A stretch of DNA of 30,434 nucleotides from a virus (IMGVR_UViG_3300027631_003061:1-30434); one strand, 5' to 3'; positions 14,462-22,680 are shown, numbered from the stretch's first letter. Translations and numbers: made by a program. Notes: generated from the letters alone by a model not told the origin.

Positions 14462-15181
14462 GTGTCCGAAAAAAATAATGATGACTTTATTTACAATTGG
14501 CGCAACGAGCTTAAGCAACACGCAGATGGTGCTTACCTTGTAGCTAAAAGAATGGCCTCGAATCTCAAAGAAAAAGGATTAGGCAAGAGCGATGTTATTG
14601 AACTCTTGGCTGTAGAGAACTTTGACTTAGATCTCGCTAAGAGAGTTGCTTCCAAAGTTTTTGATGAGAAAGAAGCAGTAGCTGATAAAAATACAATCGA
14701 AGTTTCAGTAGTCCCAACAAAGTATGCCGATTGTGCTCCAATTATAGAAAGAAGTCTAATAAAATTAAGTGCTAAAGAGTTTGCTAAGAGACTTTGTTCT
14801 GGTCCTTATGCAATTGTTAAAGCAGATGAGAAATCATTTGATTCATGGGTTAGATTAGCAGAATTAGCTAAAACATCAGCAAATGGTAAAAACAATTTAC
14901 ATACTGAACTTAAACCATGGGTTGAAGAAGCTTTGTTAAACTCAGTTTTAGTAGCACAAAACGAAAAACCTGTTATTACTGCAGCTGATAAATCAAATAA
15001 GATTTTTAAAGTTGCAACCAGAAAAGGTGAAGCCACAGTTAATTTAGCTGCTGGTATTTCTTCATCAGATAAGTTTACCAAGGGTAATTATGAAACATTC
15101 GGTATTGCTGACGAATTTATGATTTCAGCTGCAGATAAAGTTTCCCCTTACCAAAGATTGAAAAGAGCATTAGACTTTTAA
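14462..15181 (+). CDS. Hypothetical protein, first gene of the packaging block
   Basis: 239 residues. GTG 14462 is chosen because an excellent SD (AAGGGGAG, 14448-14455) lies six bases upstream; a TTG at 14417 is in frame but sits in the promoter-like region. No domain recognised. Residues 1-70 are helical and charged ('YNWRNELKQHADGAYLVAKRMASNLKEKGLGKSDVIELLA'); the rest mixes short strands and lysine-rich turns (KTSANGKNN, FKVATRKGE). It ends 'SPYQRLKRALDF'. Its own terminator pair (14383-14413 before, 15201-15226 after) suggests it is transcribed as a single gene. A virion or packaging role is suggested only by position. Confidence 0.75.
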   Translation: MSEKNNDDFIYNWRNELKQHADGAYLVAKRMASNLKEKGLGKSDVIELLAVENFDLDLAKRVASKVFDEKEAVADKNTIEVSVVPTKYADCAPIIERSLIKLSAKEFAKRLCSGPYAIVKADEKSFDSWVRLAELAKTSANGKNNLHTELKPWVEEALLNSVLVAQNEKPVITAADKSNKIFKVATRKGEATVNLAAGISSSDKFTKGNYETFGIADEFMISAADKVSPYQRLKRALDF

Positions 15182-15200
15182 TTATATAAATATTAATTTT

Positions 15201-15226
15201 AAACCCGTCGTTTTCGACGGGTTTTT
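15201..15226 (+). terminator. Intrinsic terminator before the terminase genes
   Basis: AAACCCGTCG (15201-15210), TTTT loop, CGACGGGTTT (15215-15224), ending in a T-run. It separates the single gene 14462-15181 from the terminase operon. An exact TATAAATA (15185-15192) lies just upstream of it. Confidence 0.92.
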
Positions 15227-15251
15227 CTTTTATCTGTAAAATTATAGTAAT

Positions 15252-15938
15252 ATGGCTAACTCTAAAGACAACATCATCAATTCATTAGTTCAAGTAGAAG
15301 AAAATTTACCAGAAACTTCTACAAGATATTTTAAAGATATCAAAGAAACTGACAAACCTTTAATTCCTCTACCAGTTGATCATATGGCAGACATCACTTA
15401 CCCTCAATTCATAGAGGTAAGATGTGCTATTTGCTCTTCCCATTTAAGAAACTTAGCAGAACACGTATTTCTTGAAAGCGGAAAAAAATCCCAAGCTGTA
15501 ATTAAGTTTTTTGAACGGCATTATGGTGTAAAGCTAAACTGGACACAAGTTTCAACTCACATGGATCAACATTGTGATTTTAAGAAACTTATGACTTCTG
15601 GTTTAAAGAGTTATGAACATCAAGAAGAATTAATTGCACCTTGGATCTTTAGAGAAAATCAATTAGCCCTTACTGCTTTAATGGTTGAGCTTGATGATGT
15701 TAGAGGAATTGATTGTAGTAAAAATAATGATTTAAAATTGAAAAGAGCTGCAATGGTTGAAAAACTTATTAGCAAGATATTAGACATCAAAGCAAAAAGA
15801 GATGATCAAGGTGTATTTGCAATCAATATTTTTGAGATATTAGCTGAACTTCATGACAAGTTTGAAAGCGAACATGACAAAAGACTAGTTAGAGACGAAC
15901 TTAAAAAGCTTAGAGAAAAGCTTAAGCAAGAAAATTAA
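15252..15938 (+). CDS. Probable terminase small subunit or packaging accessory protein
   Basis: 228 residues. Residues about 58-107 contain CAIC and later a His/Cys pair (STHMDQHCDF), with 'SQAVIKFFERHYGVKLNWTQVSTHM' between them that reads like a helix-turn-helix; together this suggests a small zinc-supported DNA-binding domain. The C-terminal half is long helix and coiled coil ('KLISKILDIKAKRDD', 'ELKKLREKLKQEN'), as expected for oligomerising small terminases. The stop overlaps the large terminase start (TAATG), the usual order terS-terL. No sequence match to a known TerS could be made, so the name rests on position and domain layout. No SD is visible; a -10-like TAAAAT (15237-15242) lies just upstream of ATG. 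Confidence 0.55.
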   Translation: MANSKDNIINSLVQVEENLPETSTRYFKDIKETDKPLIPLPVDHMADITYPQFIEVRCAICSSHLRNLAEHVFLESGKKSQAVIKFFERHYGVKLNWTQVSTHMDQHCDFKKLMTSGLKSYEHQEELIAPWIFRENQLALTALMVELDDVRGIDCSKNNDLKLKRAAMVEKLISKILDIKAKRDDQGVFAINIFEILAELHDKFESEHDKRLVRDELKKLREKLKQEN

Positions 15939-18064
15939 TGAGAAAAAACGCATCCAAAGCTACATTGACACAAGCTGAAGTTAGACAACAACTAATTCAA
16001 CAAGCAAATTTAGCCTCAGAAAAGTTCAAAGACAGTGAATATGCAGAAGAGTTTGCTGATGAAGTTGCACCCAATGTAAGATCTGAAATTGCTCCTCCGC
16101 TAAAACCTGAGAAAACAAGATTTAATCCTGATCAGATTGTTGATATTGTAACTTTTATTGAACATCCTTACTTTTGTAATCTAAAGCCATATCCTTTACA
16201 AAGACTTATTCTAAAATGTTTCTATATGGGGCAAGAAGGTAATACAGATCTAGTAATTCAAGATATCCCAGAAGAAGAAAGAATTGGATGTAGCGGATGT
16301 GTGTGGGACTTTGTAAAGAAAAATGAACATAAATCTGTTGAAATGCATAAACAAAACAGACCTTTCAAAGCTTCATTTTCTGTAATCAATTCGCCTTGTT
16401 TGACTTGTGATCGTATGGATAAAGATATTATCCAACAAAGATTTGAAAATGAAATAGATAACGCAACTAACCCAGATGCATTAAAAAAGATTGAACAACT
16501 TAAAGAAAGACCATACATAGACAACTTTCAAACAGAGAAAGATTTATTATATTCTGAAGAGTTTGATCCAAAATTAAGAATGCAAATTATGGACAAATGC
16601 GAAAACAGATATAAGTTTCAAGAATTAGTACTGGTTCTTGGAAGACGTAGTGGTAAATCCTTCCTTGTTTCTGCAATTGGTTTATATGAACTTTATAGGC
16701 TAATTTCTATGGGGCATCCTCAAGCAAGATATGGCTTGATGGAGTTTGATGCAATTTATCTCTTGAACGTGGCTAAAAATGAGGAACAGGCTAAAAATGC
16801 TATCTTCGCAAAGCTAAAGCAAACTGTTCTAGCTTCACCATTTTTTCAACCTTATATTGGAAAAGATACAGAATTAGAAATGCGTTTCTTTACTGAAAAC
16901 GACCGTAAAGAAAATGAAAGAAGAGAAACTGCGGGTCTTAACTTATTTTCTGGTTCATTAGTTTTAAAGTGCGGTTCTAGTAGTGCTTCAGGTCTCGTTG
17001 GTCTCACTTGTTGGAGTGTGATCATGGACGAAATTGCTGCTATGGCTGGGGACAATCCTGATTCTGGTCTTGACTATGATTTATATAATGATCTAAAGCC
17101 TTCTCTTGCTACTTTTGGTAGAGATGGAAAGATGATGATGCTTTCCAACCCTAAAGGCCCAATTGGATTACTTTATGATTTACATGAAAATAGACAAGAC
17201 GATCCATCCACTCTTGTTATGCGTGGTCCTACTTGGCTTGTAAATCCCAATATTGATAGAGATTTCTTAGAGTCTGAAAAGAAGAAAAATCCTACAGAAT
17301 ATCAAATGCAATATGGAGCAGAGTTTGGAGCTTCATCCTCTGACCCTATGTTTGCTGAAGATGACATTAATAGATTCTTTTCATCTATGTCTATGGTGAA
17401 AAGAGTTGAAAAAGGATTTGGAATGCATGATTATTTCTGCCATTTAGACCCTGCAAGAACATCTGACTACTATGCTTTAGCTGTTGCACACACTGAAGCT
17501 ATTATTGGACAAATGGGTGCAGATGGAAGAATTATGAGAAGAATTGTTATTGATCATATTCATTTCTGGAATCCATTGACAAAGAATCAACCAATTGAAG
17601 AAAAAACTATTGAAGAATATGTTTTAGACTTACACAAAAGATTTAGATTTAGACAAGTAAGCATAGACCAATGGAACTCACAATCTTCAGTAATAAAACT
17701 TCAAAGCTTAGGTGTGCCAATTGTTGAAAAACAATTTAATAAAAACTACAAAGAAAGTATCTACACAGAATTGGCTACGTTAATTAGAGAAGACAGAATT
17801 GATATTTATGATGTTTCTGGTGGAGCATACTTAGATAAATCAGGAAATAAACATCCTTTAAATGAAATTAAAGAAGCTAAATCTCAATTCTTATTTCTTC
17901 AAAAAAAATGGAAAGGTAAAAGATTTGCAATTGAAGCATTGTCTGGATATCACGATGATATTTGTGATGCAGTAGCAGCTGTAGCTTATGAAGCACTATT
18001 TGCTAAGATTGCAAAACAATTACCTAAGTCAAGGACGATTAATATGAGCGGAAGAATAAGATAA
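15938..18064 (+). CDS. terL: Terminase large subunit
   Basis: 708 residues. ATPase: Walker A GRRSGKS (235-241), Walker B VIMDE (361-365) with the catalytic glutamate, and the coupling motif 'MMMLSNPKG' (about 400-408). Nuclease (RNase H fold): D504 in HLDPARTSD, D577 in VSIDQWN and D673/D677 in YHDDICDAV. It uses ATP to pump phage DNA into the prohead through the portal and cuts concatemers. Unusual for the family is an N-terminal region of about 200 residues that carries C118-x2-C121 and C154-x2-C157, a possible zinc site, before the ATPase core. It is directly followed by virion-type genes, with portal about 8.5 kb downstream. Confidence 0.96.
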   Translation: MRKNASKATLTQAEVRQQLIQQANLASEKFKDSEYAEEFADEVAPNVRSEIAPPLKPEKTRFNPDQIVDIVTFIEHPYFCNLKPYPLQRLILKCFYMGQEGNTDLVIQDIPEEERIGCSGCVWDFVKKNEHKSVEMHKQNRPFKASFSVINSPCLTCDRMDKDIIQQRFENEIDNATNPDALKKIEQLKERPYIDNFQTEKDLLYSEEFDPKLRMQIMDKCENRYKFQELVLVLGRRSGKSFLVSAIGLYELYRLISMGHPQARYGLMEFDAIYLLNVAKNEEQAKNAIFAKLKQTVLASPFFQPYIGKDTELEMRFFTENDRKENERRETAGLNLFSGSLVLKCGSSSASGLVGLTCWSVIMDEIAAMAGDNPDSGLDYDLYNDLKPSLATFGRDGKMMMLSNPKGPIGLLYDLHENRQDDPSTLVMRGPTWLVNPNIDRDFLESEKKKNPTEYQMQYGAEFGASSSDPMFAEDDINRFFSSMSMVKRVEKGFGMHDYFCHLDPARTSDYYALAVAHTEAIIGQMGADGRIMRRIVIDHIHFWNPLTKNQPIEEKTIEEYVLDLHKRFRFRQVSIDQWNSQSSVIKLQSLGVPIVEKQFNKNYKESIYTELATLIREDRIDIYDVSGGAYLDKSGNKHPLNEIKEAKSQFLFLQKKWKGKRFAIEALSGYHDDICDAVAAVAYEALFAKIAKQLPKSRTINMSGRIR

Positions 18065-18090
18065 TTATCCGTCTTTGAGGTTCTCAACAC

Positions 18091-19044
18091 ATGTCTTCAA
18101 AAAAGAATATTAAAATAGCTGCTGGTTTTGGTGGTGTTGGAGGTGCAGGCTCTGGTGCTTGGTCTCCTGGTGGTAGTCCTGGCGGCGGAAATTATGGTGA
18201 CTACAACCTGTTCATGACAGACCAAGGCTTTGAATCAATTTTAGCTAGAACCCATAACCCGCCAGATGATGATGCAAACAGAAACTTTGAAGCAAGATTA
18301 GTGCCTTTTCATACATCAAAAGAAGATGATGTATTAGGAAACATTGACATTCTTGATCCAGTTGAAAGAGAAAGAATTAAATTAAGAGCTAAATTGAGAG
18401 ACCATAAGGCTTTAATGGAAGCTGAAGCTAATAAAAGCAAGCAAACTGATAATAAAGAATCTTACATCTCAATGGAAGAATCACTTTCCAGTAGAAGAAA
18501 ATACAAAGAAAAGCAAAAGTTTGATTATGAAGATGAAACTCCTGAACAGATTAAACCTGAAAGAGTGCATTATTCTTCAAAACAATTTACAAAGATAGCT
18601 AAGGATTTTACAACTAGAAGAAGAGACAATATTACCCCTTCTGGTCCTGATGATAATCCATTCTATGATGCACAATTTTCAAACGCACACCTTGGTAAAA
18701 CTCCATTATTAACCGAAGGCGCAGATCTTGATAAATATTTTGCAGAACAAAGAACAGAATACACACCTGATCAAGATGGTTTTAGAAATGAACCAACCAT
18801 CTTAGATACATTGGATCCAGATGCAGCATACCCATCATTCTCAGGTAAAAGTTCTGCAGAAAATTATGATCCTAATGAAAATGACAAAACAATAGAGCAA
18901 CAACTACATACACAAGAATATGCATTGAACAATGAATATGATAGACATAAACAAGGTGATGAAGAAGTTGGCTTTGATGATAATCCTGGATTGAAAGGAC
19001 AAGGCAATTTCCCAAGAGTACCATGGGCAGGATCTAATTTGTAA
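18091..19044 (+). CDS. Hypothetical hydrophilic protein after terminase
   Basis: 317 residues, not recognised. The N-terminus is glycine-rich (GFGGVGGAGSGAWSPGGSPG) and the rest is highly charged and low in hydrophobic residues, suggesting a largely unstructured protein. Near residue 270 is DKTIEQQL, the same short motif found several times in the protein encoded at 24449-26017. GAGG lies ten bases before the ATG, a slightly long SD spacing. Position between terminase and other morphogenesis genes suggests a head or scaffold-related role, which is inference. Confidence 0.7.
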   Translation: MSSKKNIKIAAGFGGVGGAGSGAWSPGGSPGGGNYGDYNLFMTDQGFESILARTHNPPDDDANRNFEARLVPFHTSKEDDVLGNIDILDPVERERIKLRAKLRDHKALMEAEANKSKQTDNKESYISMEESLSSRRKYKEKQKFDYEDETPEQIKPERVHYSSKQFTKIAKDFTTRRRDNITPSGPDDNPFYDAQFSNAHLGKTPLLTEGADLDKYFAEQRTEYTPDQDGFRNEPTILDTLDPDAAYPSFSGKSSAENYDPNENDKTIEQQLHTQEYALNNEYDRHKQGDEEVGFDDNPGLKGQGNFPRVPWAGSNL

Positions 19045-19053
19045 AATATATGT

Positions 19054-20178
19054 ATGGTATATGACTATTTGATTATTGGAGCCGGATTATTCGGCTCCAT
19101 TTTTGCATATGAAGCAAATAAAACAGGGAAAAAAGTTTTAGTTATTGATCAAAGAAATCATATCGGCGGAAACTGCTACACAGAGCCGCATGAAGATTAT
19201 CATATTCACAAATATGGTCCACACATATTTCATACATCCAAAAAATATATTTGGGACTATTTAAATGAGTTTACAGAATTCAATAATTATTCTCATAGGG
19301 TTAAAGCTATAAACAAAGGCAAAACATATTCTTTGCCAGTTAACCTATCAACAATTAATCAAATATGGCCAGAAGTAAATACACCTGATAAAGCCATAGC
19401 AAAAATACAATCTGAAATTGTTCCTTGCGAAAATCCTAAAAACTTAGAAGAACATATTTTATCATTTGTTGGCCCCACTATTTATGAAACCTTAATATAT
19501 GGGTACACGAAAAAACAATGGGGTAAAGAACCTAAATATTTACCATCCTCAATCATTAAAAGATTACCAATTAGATATACATATGACGATAGTTATTATC
19601 CAGACCAAGATATTTATCAAGGCATACCAGTAAACGGATATACACCAATATTTGAAAAAATGCTTAAGGGTATCGATATTGAATTAAATGTTGATTTCTT
19701 TAGTGACAGATCATATTGGGAATCTAAAGCTCATAAAATAGTGTATACCGGTCAAATTCAAAGATATTTTGATTATATGTATGGAGATTTAGAATATAGA
19801 TCTTTAGATTTCAAAAATTATGAAGTTATGACTGATTTTCAAGGATGTTCACAAATGAATTATCCTGATGAAAATACATCCTGGAATAGAATAATCCAAC
19901 ACAAGCATTTCACAAAAAGTAAATCTAAATACGACTTGATTACTTATGAATATTCAAAAAAATATGATTCAAAAGATTTAACTAGTCAACCATATTATGC
20001 AGTTAATGATGAAACAAACAATCTAATTTATGAGAGATATAAAGAATATTACCAAAAGTTTACTAAGAACTTAATTATTGGTGGACGCTTGGGGAATTAC
20101 AGATATTACGATATGGATATGACTATTGCGAATGCATTGAACGTATGTAAAAGAGAATTAGCAGGAAATTCAGTTTAA
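19054..20178 (+). CDS. glf: UDP-galactopyranose mutase
   Basis: 374 residues, the usual length of the bacterial enzyme. FAD-binding start 'DYLIIGAGLFGSIFA' with G9-x-G11-x2-G14, then the family stretch 'RNHIGGNCYTE', 'YGPHIFHTS', 'GYTKKQWGKEP', 'IKRLPIRYTYDDSYY', and the C-terminal 'GGRLGNYRYYDMDMTIANAL'. It converts UDP-galactopyranose to UDP-galactofuranose, the donor for galactofuranose in surface glycans. In a phage this could alter the host envelope or decorate virions, but no galactofuranosyl transferase is seen in the window. It interrupts the morphogenesis genes as a metabolic cargo gene. No SD; TAAAAT (19042-19047) ends seven bases before ATG, so it may be leaderless and separately expressed. 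Confidence 0.95.
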   Translation: MVYDYLIIGAGLFGSIFAYEANKTGKKVLVIDQRNHIGGNCYTEPHEDYHIHKYGPHIFHTSKKYIWDYLNEFTEFNNYSHRVKAINKGKTYSLPVNLSTINQIWPEVNTPDKAIAKIQSEIVPCENPKNLEEHILSFVGPTIYETLIYGYTKKQWGKEPKYLPSSIIKRLPIRYTYDDSYYPDQDIYQGIPVNGYTPIFEKMLKGIDIELNVDFFSDRSYWESKAHKIVYTGQIQRYFDYMYGDLEYRSLDFKNYEVMTDFQGCSQMNYPDENTSWNRIIQHKHFTKSKSKYDLITYEYSKKYDSKDLTSQPYYAVNDETNNLIYERYKEYYQKFTKNLIIGGRLGNYRYYDMDMTIANALNVCKRELAGNSV

Positions 20179-20197
20179 AAATTATAAAACACAAATT

Positions 20198-20656
20198 ATG
20201 CATAGAAGTGAAATTGTTAGATTATTAAAACTTGCACACTCATTAGACAAGCGGGGGAAACTTCGTGAGTCTGACAAAATAACTTTCAAACTTACTAAAA
20301 TTGCTCAATATTATGGCAACTTCATGTCCACCAGCACAGAAAACAGAGTTGTGCCTTTCGATGATACAGCAGAAGATGTTGAAATTGACGAAAAAAGACT
20401 AGATAAGCAAGATAGATTTAGAGTTCCTGAGTCCAAAGATGATGAAGCTTCTAATCCAGAATTATTCAATACAGAAGCACAACTTCATGGTGCTTCTGGG
20501 TATGGAATTACTTATGAAGATCCAGCTCCAGAGTCAAAAAATATTGGTTTAGATGACAATGTAAGCCGTGGTGATTTAAGTGAATTTTTATTCGAAAATA
20601 CTTATGAACAAAATGTTTCAGATGGCAATGGTCACTTGAACAGAAACCCAAGATAG
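20198..20656 (+). CDS. Hypothetical protein, 152 residues
   Basis: Not recognised. The N-terminal 40 residues form a charged helix pair 'EIVRLLKLAHSLDKRGKLRE' then 'SDKITFKLTKIAQYYG'; the pattern 'xxxA..LDxxGxxxESDxI..kL.KIA' resembles a short motif that recurs in structural proteins of other large phages. The remaining two thirds is acidic and probably disordered, ending HLNRNPR. No SD; TATAAA (20183-20188) lies about ten bases before ATG. The stop is TAG. Likely a minor virion or morphogenesis protein on position alone. Confidence 0.65.
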   Translation: MHRSEIVRLLKLAHSLDKRGKLRESDKITFKLTKIAQYYGNFMSTSTENRVVPFDDTAEDVEIDEKRLDKQDRFRVPESKDDEASNPELFNTEAQLHGASGYGITYEDPAPESKNIGLDDNVSRGDLSEFLFENTYEQNVSDGNGHLNRNPR

Positions 20657-20665
20657 GAGAAAATT

Positions 20666-21142
20666 ATGCCCTTACCGATTCAATCTTTAAACAACTTTCC
20701 TGAAGATAATGACAATGTACAAATGTCTTCTTTAGGTCTTTCAGATATGCAAATTCAACTTTTAGGTTTTTCCAGTCCTGTTAGAGAAGCAAAAGTAATT
20801 GTAAGCCAAAAGCACATTGATTTACTTAAAGAAATTGAGAAGAATCAAAATGATGTAGTTACAGCTGCAAATATGATTAATAACCTCAAGGATGCTAAGG
20901 TTTGCAATGTTCCAAAAACAATTAATGACAATGATCTTCTTGCTCTTAAAACAGCTGGATTATTGACAGGAAGTGGTAGAACTGTTGCACTTACTTCTAA
21001 AGGCAGAGTTGCTCTTAGAGATGCTTACTTGAAAGATCCAGTTAATGAGTTTAAGAAAGCTAGAAAGAAAGAAAAGTTTGATTTGACAGAAGCTAAAAAT
21101 GTTAAAGTTGCTTCCAAAAAATCAACATTCAAGAAGATATGA
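20666..21142 (+). CDS. Hypothetical protein, 158 residues, ending in frame with the DUF192 region
   Basis: Good SD (AGGAGA) and ATG 20666. Residues about 50-125 look like a winged-helix fold: 'SQKHIDLLKEIEKNQNDVVT' and 'LLALKTAGLLTGSGRTVALTSKGRVALRD' read as helix, helix and wing, as in small transcription regulators. The tail is lysine-rich (FKKARKKEKFD, ASKKSTFKKI). Its TGA (21140-21142) is followed in the same frame, without another stop, by the DUF192 coding region, so readthrough would fuse the two. Could be a DNA-binding protein acting in the head or a regulator; unproven. Confidence 0.7.
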   Translation: MPLPIQSLNNFPEDNDNVQMSSLGLSDMQIQLLGFSSPVREAKVIVSQKHIDLLKEIEKNQNDVVTAANMINNLKDAKVCNVPKTINDNDLLALKTAGLLTGSGRTVALTSKGRVALRDAYLKDPVNEFKKARKKEKFDLTEAKNVKVASKKSTFKKI

Positions 21143-21217
21143 CTGACAGAAGATTTTAAAGGTGAGTTTGAATTAAGACTCCTTGCAGATAATGAAAAAT
21201 TATTACAAAAGGGTCTA
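21143..21217 (+). other. In-frame upstream part of the DUF192 domain lacking a normal start codon
   Basis: Between the TGA at 21140-21142 and ATG 21218 the frame is open and encodes 'EFELRLLADNEKLLQKGL', which matches the conserved first strand and RGLM motif of DUF192 proteins. No ATG, GTG or TTG is in frame; only CTG at 21143 could start it. ATG 21139-21141 is one frame off: removing the single base 21142 would join it to this frame (ATG CTG ACA GAA) and would also move the upstream gene's stop to the following TGA. Confidence 0.65.
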
Positions 21218-21520
21218 ATGCATTCTAAACCTTTAGAAGATTTTGAAGTTGCTTATTTTATCTTTCCAACAAAAGGCAAGCATTCATTTTGGAATAAGAA
21301 TGTTTCATATCCATTAACATTAGCATTTTTAAACTCAGATCATGAGATTGTTGACTTTAAAGATATGGAAGCAGAACAAACTAAAAGTGTTTCTCCAGAC
21401 AGTAATTTTGTAAAATATGTAGTTGAAGCTAATAAAGATACATTTGAAAAACTGGGTATTGAAGTTGGAGATAAATTAGAATACAAGGATAACAAAATAG
21501 TTTTCCGTAAAAGTAATTAA
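21218..21520 (+). CDS. DUF192 (UPF0127) family protein, start uncertain
   Basis: From ATG 21218 the protein has 100 residues, with AAGGG four bases upstream. 'YFIFPTKGKHSFWNKNVSYP', 'LTLAFLNSDHEIVDFKDM', 'NFVKYVVEANKDTFEKLGIEVGDKL' follow the DUF192 plan 'MLFVFPxxGxxxFWMKNTxxPLDIAFLDxxxxVVxI...YVLELxAGxxxxxGIxxGD'. DUF192 is a small beta-barrel domain of unknown function found in bacteria, archaea and some phages. The ATG falls within the family's RGLM motif, so starting there would delete the first strand; the true product probably includes bases 21143-21217. No signal peptide is seen, unlike many bacterial members. Confidence 0.75.
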   Translation: MHSKPLEDFEVAYFIFPTKGKHSFWNKNVSYPLTLAFLNSDHEIVDFKDMEAEQTKSVSPDSNFVKYVVEANKDTFEKLGIEVGDKLEYKDNKIVFRKSN

Positions 21521-21642
21521 TAATGCCTAAAAAGCAGGGTTAAAAGTATTTTTTATAGAAGGTTTTTAATAAGTATCAATTGCTTACTTAATCACAATCT
21601 TTAAAAAGATTAAAAGGATTGAACTTGAGGAGAAATTAAACA

Positions 21643-22623
21643 ATGGCAGATAGAATTTTCCCAAACAAGTATCAAGAATCTGGATTGGATTCTGAGCTTG
21701 TTTTTACGGGCATCAATTGGGATGCATTTGGTCAAAGACTTGCCGCTATGGAAGAAGGCGAGGATGAAGGCAAAAAGGAAGTCCCAGATGAGCTTATGAA
21801 AGCACTTCATGAGAAATATGAAGGCGCATTTGACAATATTGCTGAAGGATCTGACCAAGGTCATGACATGAAAAATGCTAAATGGGCTTCAGTTGAGGAA
21901 GATGACAAAGAATCTGACGAAGATGACGAAGATGAGTCTGAAGAAGATGAAGACGAAGAATCTGAAGAAGATGAAGATTCCGATGTTGACACTGATGAAG
22001 ATGATGAAATGACAGAAGAATCTGAAATGAAGAAGAAAGCTTCAAAGATTGTTTTCACAAACCCTTCTCAACTTTCTGCAGAAGCAGTAGAAGCTGCTGT
22101 AGCAAATGGTGATGTAAGATTGGCAAAAACAATTCTTGCTGCAAGACATGAAAGAAGATTAAGATTAGCAAGTCAAATTGAAACTAACATCAAAACTGCA
22201 CAAGCGCACGATCTTAAGCTTGCACAAAGAAGAGCTTACAGAGAGAATCTTGTAAAGACTGCTGCAAACACTCAAAAGAAGACTGTTAAGACAGCAAAGA
22301 CAAATGATTCATTTGCAAAAGCATCACAACTCAACAATAACGCTAAGAAAGCATTTGCTGCTAAAGCAATTGCATCTGGCTTCCCAGTTGAATATGTAGA
22401 AGCTATGCTTAACACCACTGTTGCAGAAAAGCCAGCTGTTGTTGAAATTAAGCAAGTTATGGCTTCTAATTTGAATACAAATGTTAAGAAGACAGTTGTA
22501 GCAAATATGATTAAAGAATCTGAATTAGATTCAGCAAATATCAATAGATGCAAAGATTATTGGAAGAATGAGCTCGGTTACGGCGACCCAGAATGGGTAG
22601 ACGAGTTATTTAAAAATAGTTAA
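21643..22623 (+). CDS. Hypothetical protein with long acidic tract, possible scaffold or virion protein
   Basis: 326 residues with the strongest SD of the region (GAGGAGA, 21627-21633), suggesting high expression. Residues about 85-130 are almost all Asp, Glu and Ser. The next 150 residues are rich in Ala, Lys and helices ('AVEAAVANGDVRLAKTILAARHERRLRLA'), and the end is an ordered 'CKDYWKNELGYGDPEWVDELFKNS'. K-[TKV]-A-x groups recur (KKKAS, IKTAQ, VKTAA, VKTAK). Such acidic plus helical layout is common in scaffold and internal head proteins, but no family match is made. The 120-base gap before it has a small inverted repeat (AATCTTT/AAAGATT near 21600) and no confident promoter. Confidence 0.75.
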   Translation: MADRIFPNKYQESGLDSELVFTGINWDAFGQRLAAMEEGEDEGKKEVPDELMKALHEKYEGAFDNIAEGSDQGHDMKNAKWASVEEDDKESDEDDEDESEEDEDEESEEDEDSDVDTDEDDEMTEESEMKKKASKIVFTNPSQLSAEAVEAAVANGDVRLAKTILAARHERRLRLASQIETNIKTAQAHDLKLAQRRAYRENLVKTAANTQKKTVKTAKTNDSFAKASQLNNNAKKAFAAKAIASGFPVEYVEAMLNTTVAEKPAVVEIKQVMASNLNTNVKKTVVANMIKESELDSANINRCKDYWKNELGYGDPEWVDELFKNS

Positions 22624-22631
22624 TTAAAATC

Positions 22632-22680
22632 CTCAAGTTCAAAATATCCCAGAGCGAAAGTTCTGGGATATAGACTTGGG
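22632..22680 (+). promoter_or_regulatory. Strong GAAA-capped RNA hairpin between structural genes
   Basis: The core is a 12-bp stem, ATATCCCAGAGC (22644-22655), GAAA tetraloop (22656-22659), GTTCTGGGATAT (22660-22671), with one G-U pair. An outer stem pairs CTCAAGT (22632-22638) with ACTTGGG (22674-22680). No T-run follows, so it is unlikely to be a plain terminator. It may be an RNA processing, stability or translation control element in front of the gene at 22699. Confidence 0.65.

Noticed and set aside
21140-21142. Genome-wide recoding of TGA as a sense codon
   Set aside because: TGA ends the deaminase gene, purA and the delta gene in the expected places, and reading through the deaminase stop soon meets further TGA codons in a frame that shows no homology. 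TAG also stops genes (sigma at 10550, 20656).
21861-22058. Serine-rich open frame on the minus strand
   Set aside because: It is the mirror of the GAA/GAT-rich acidic tract of the plus-strand gene; no start signal of its own.
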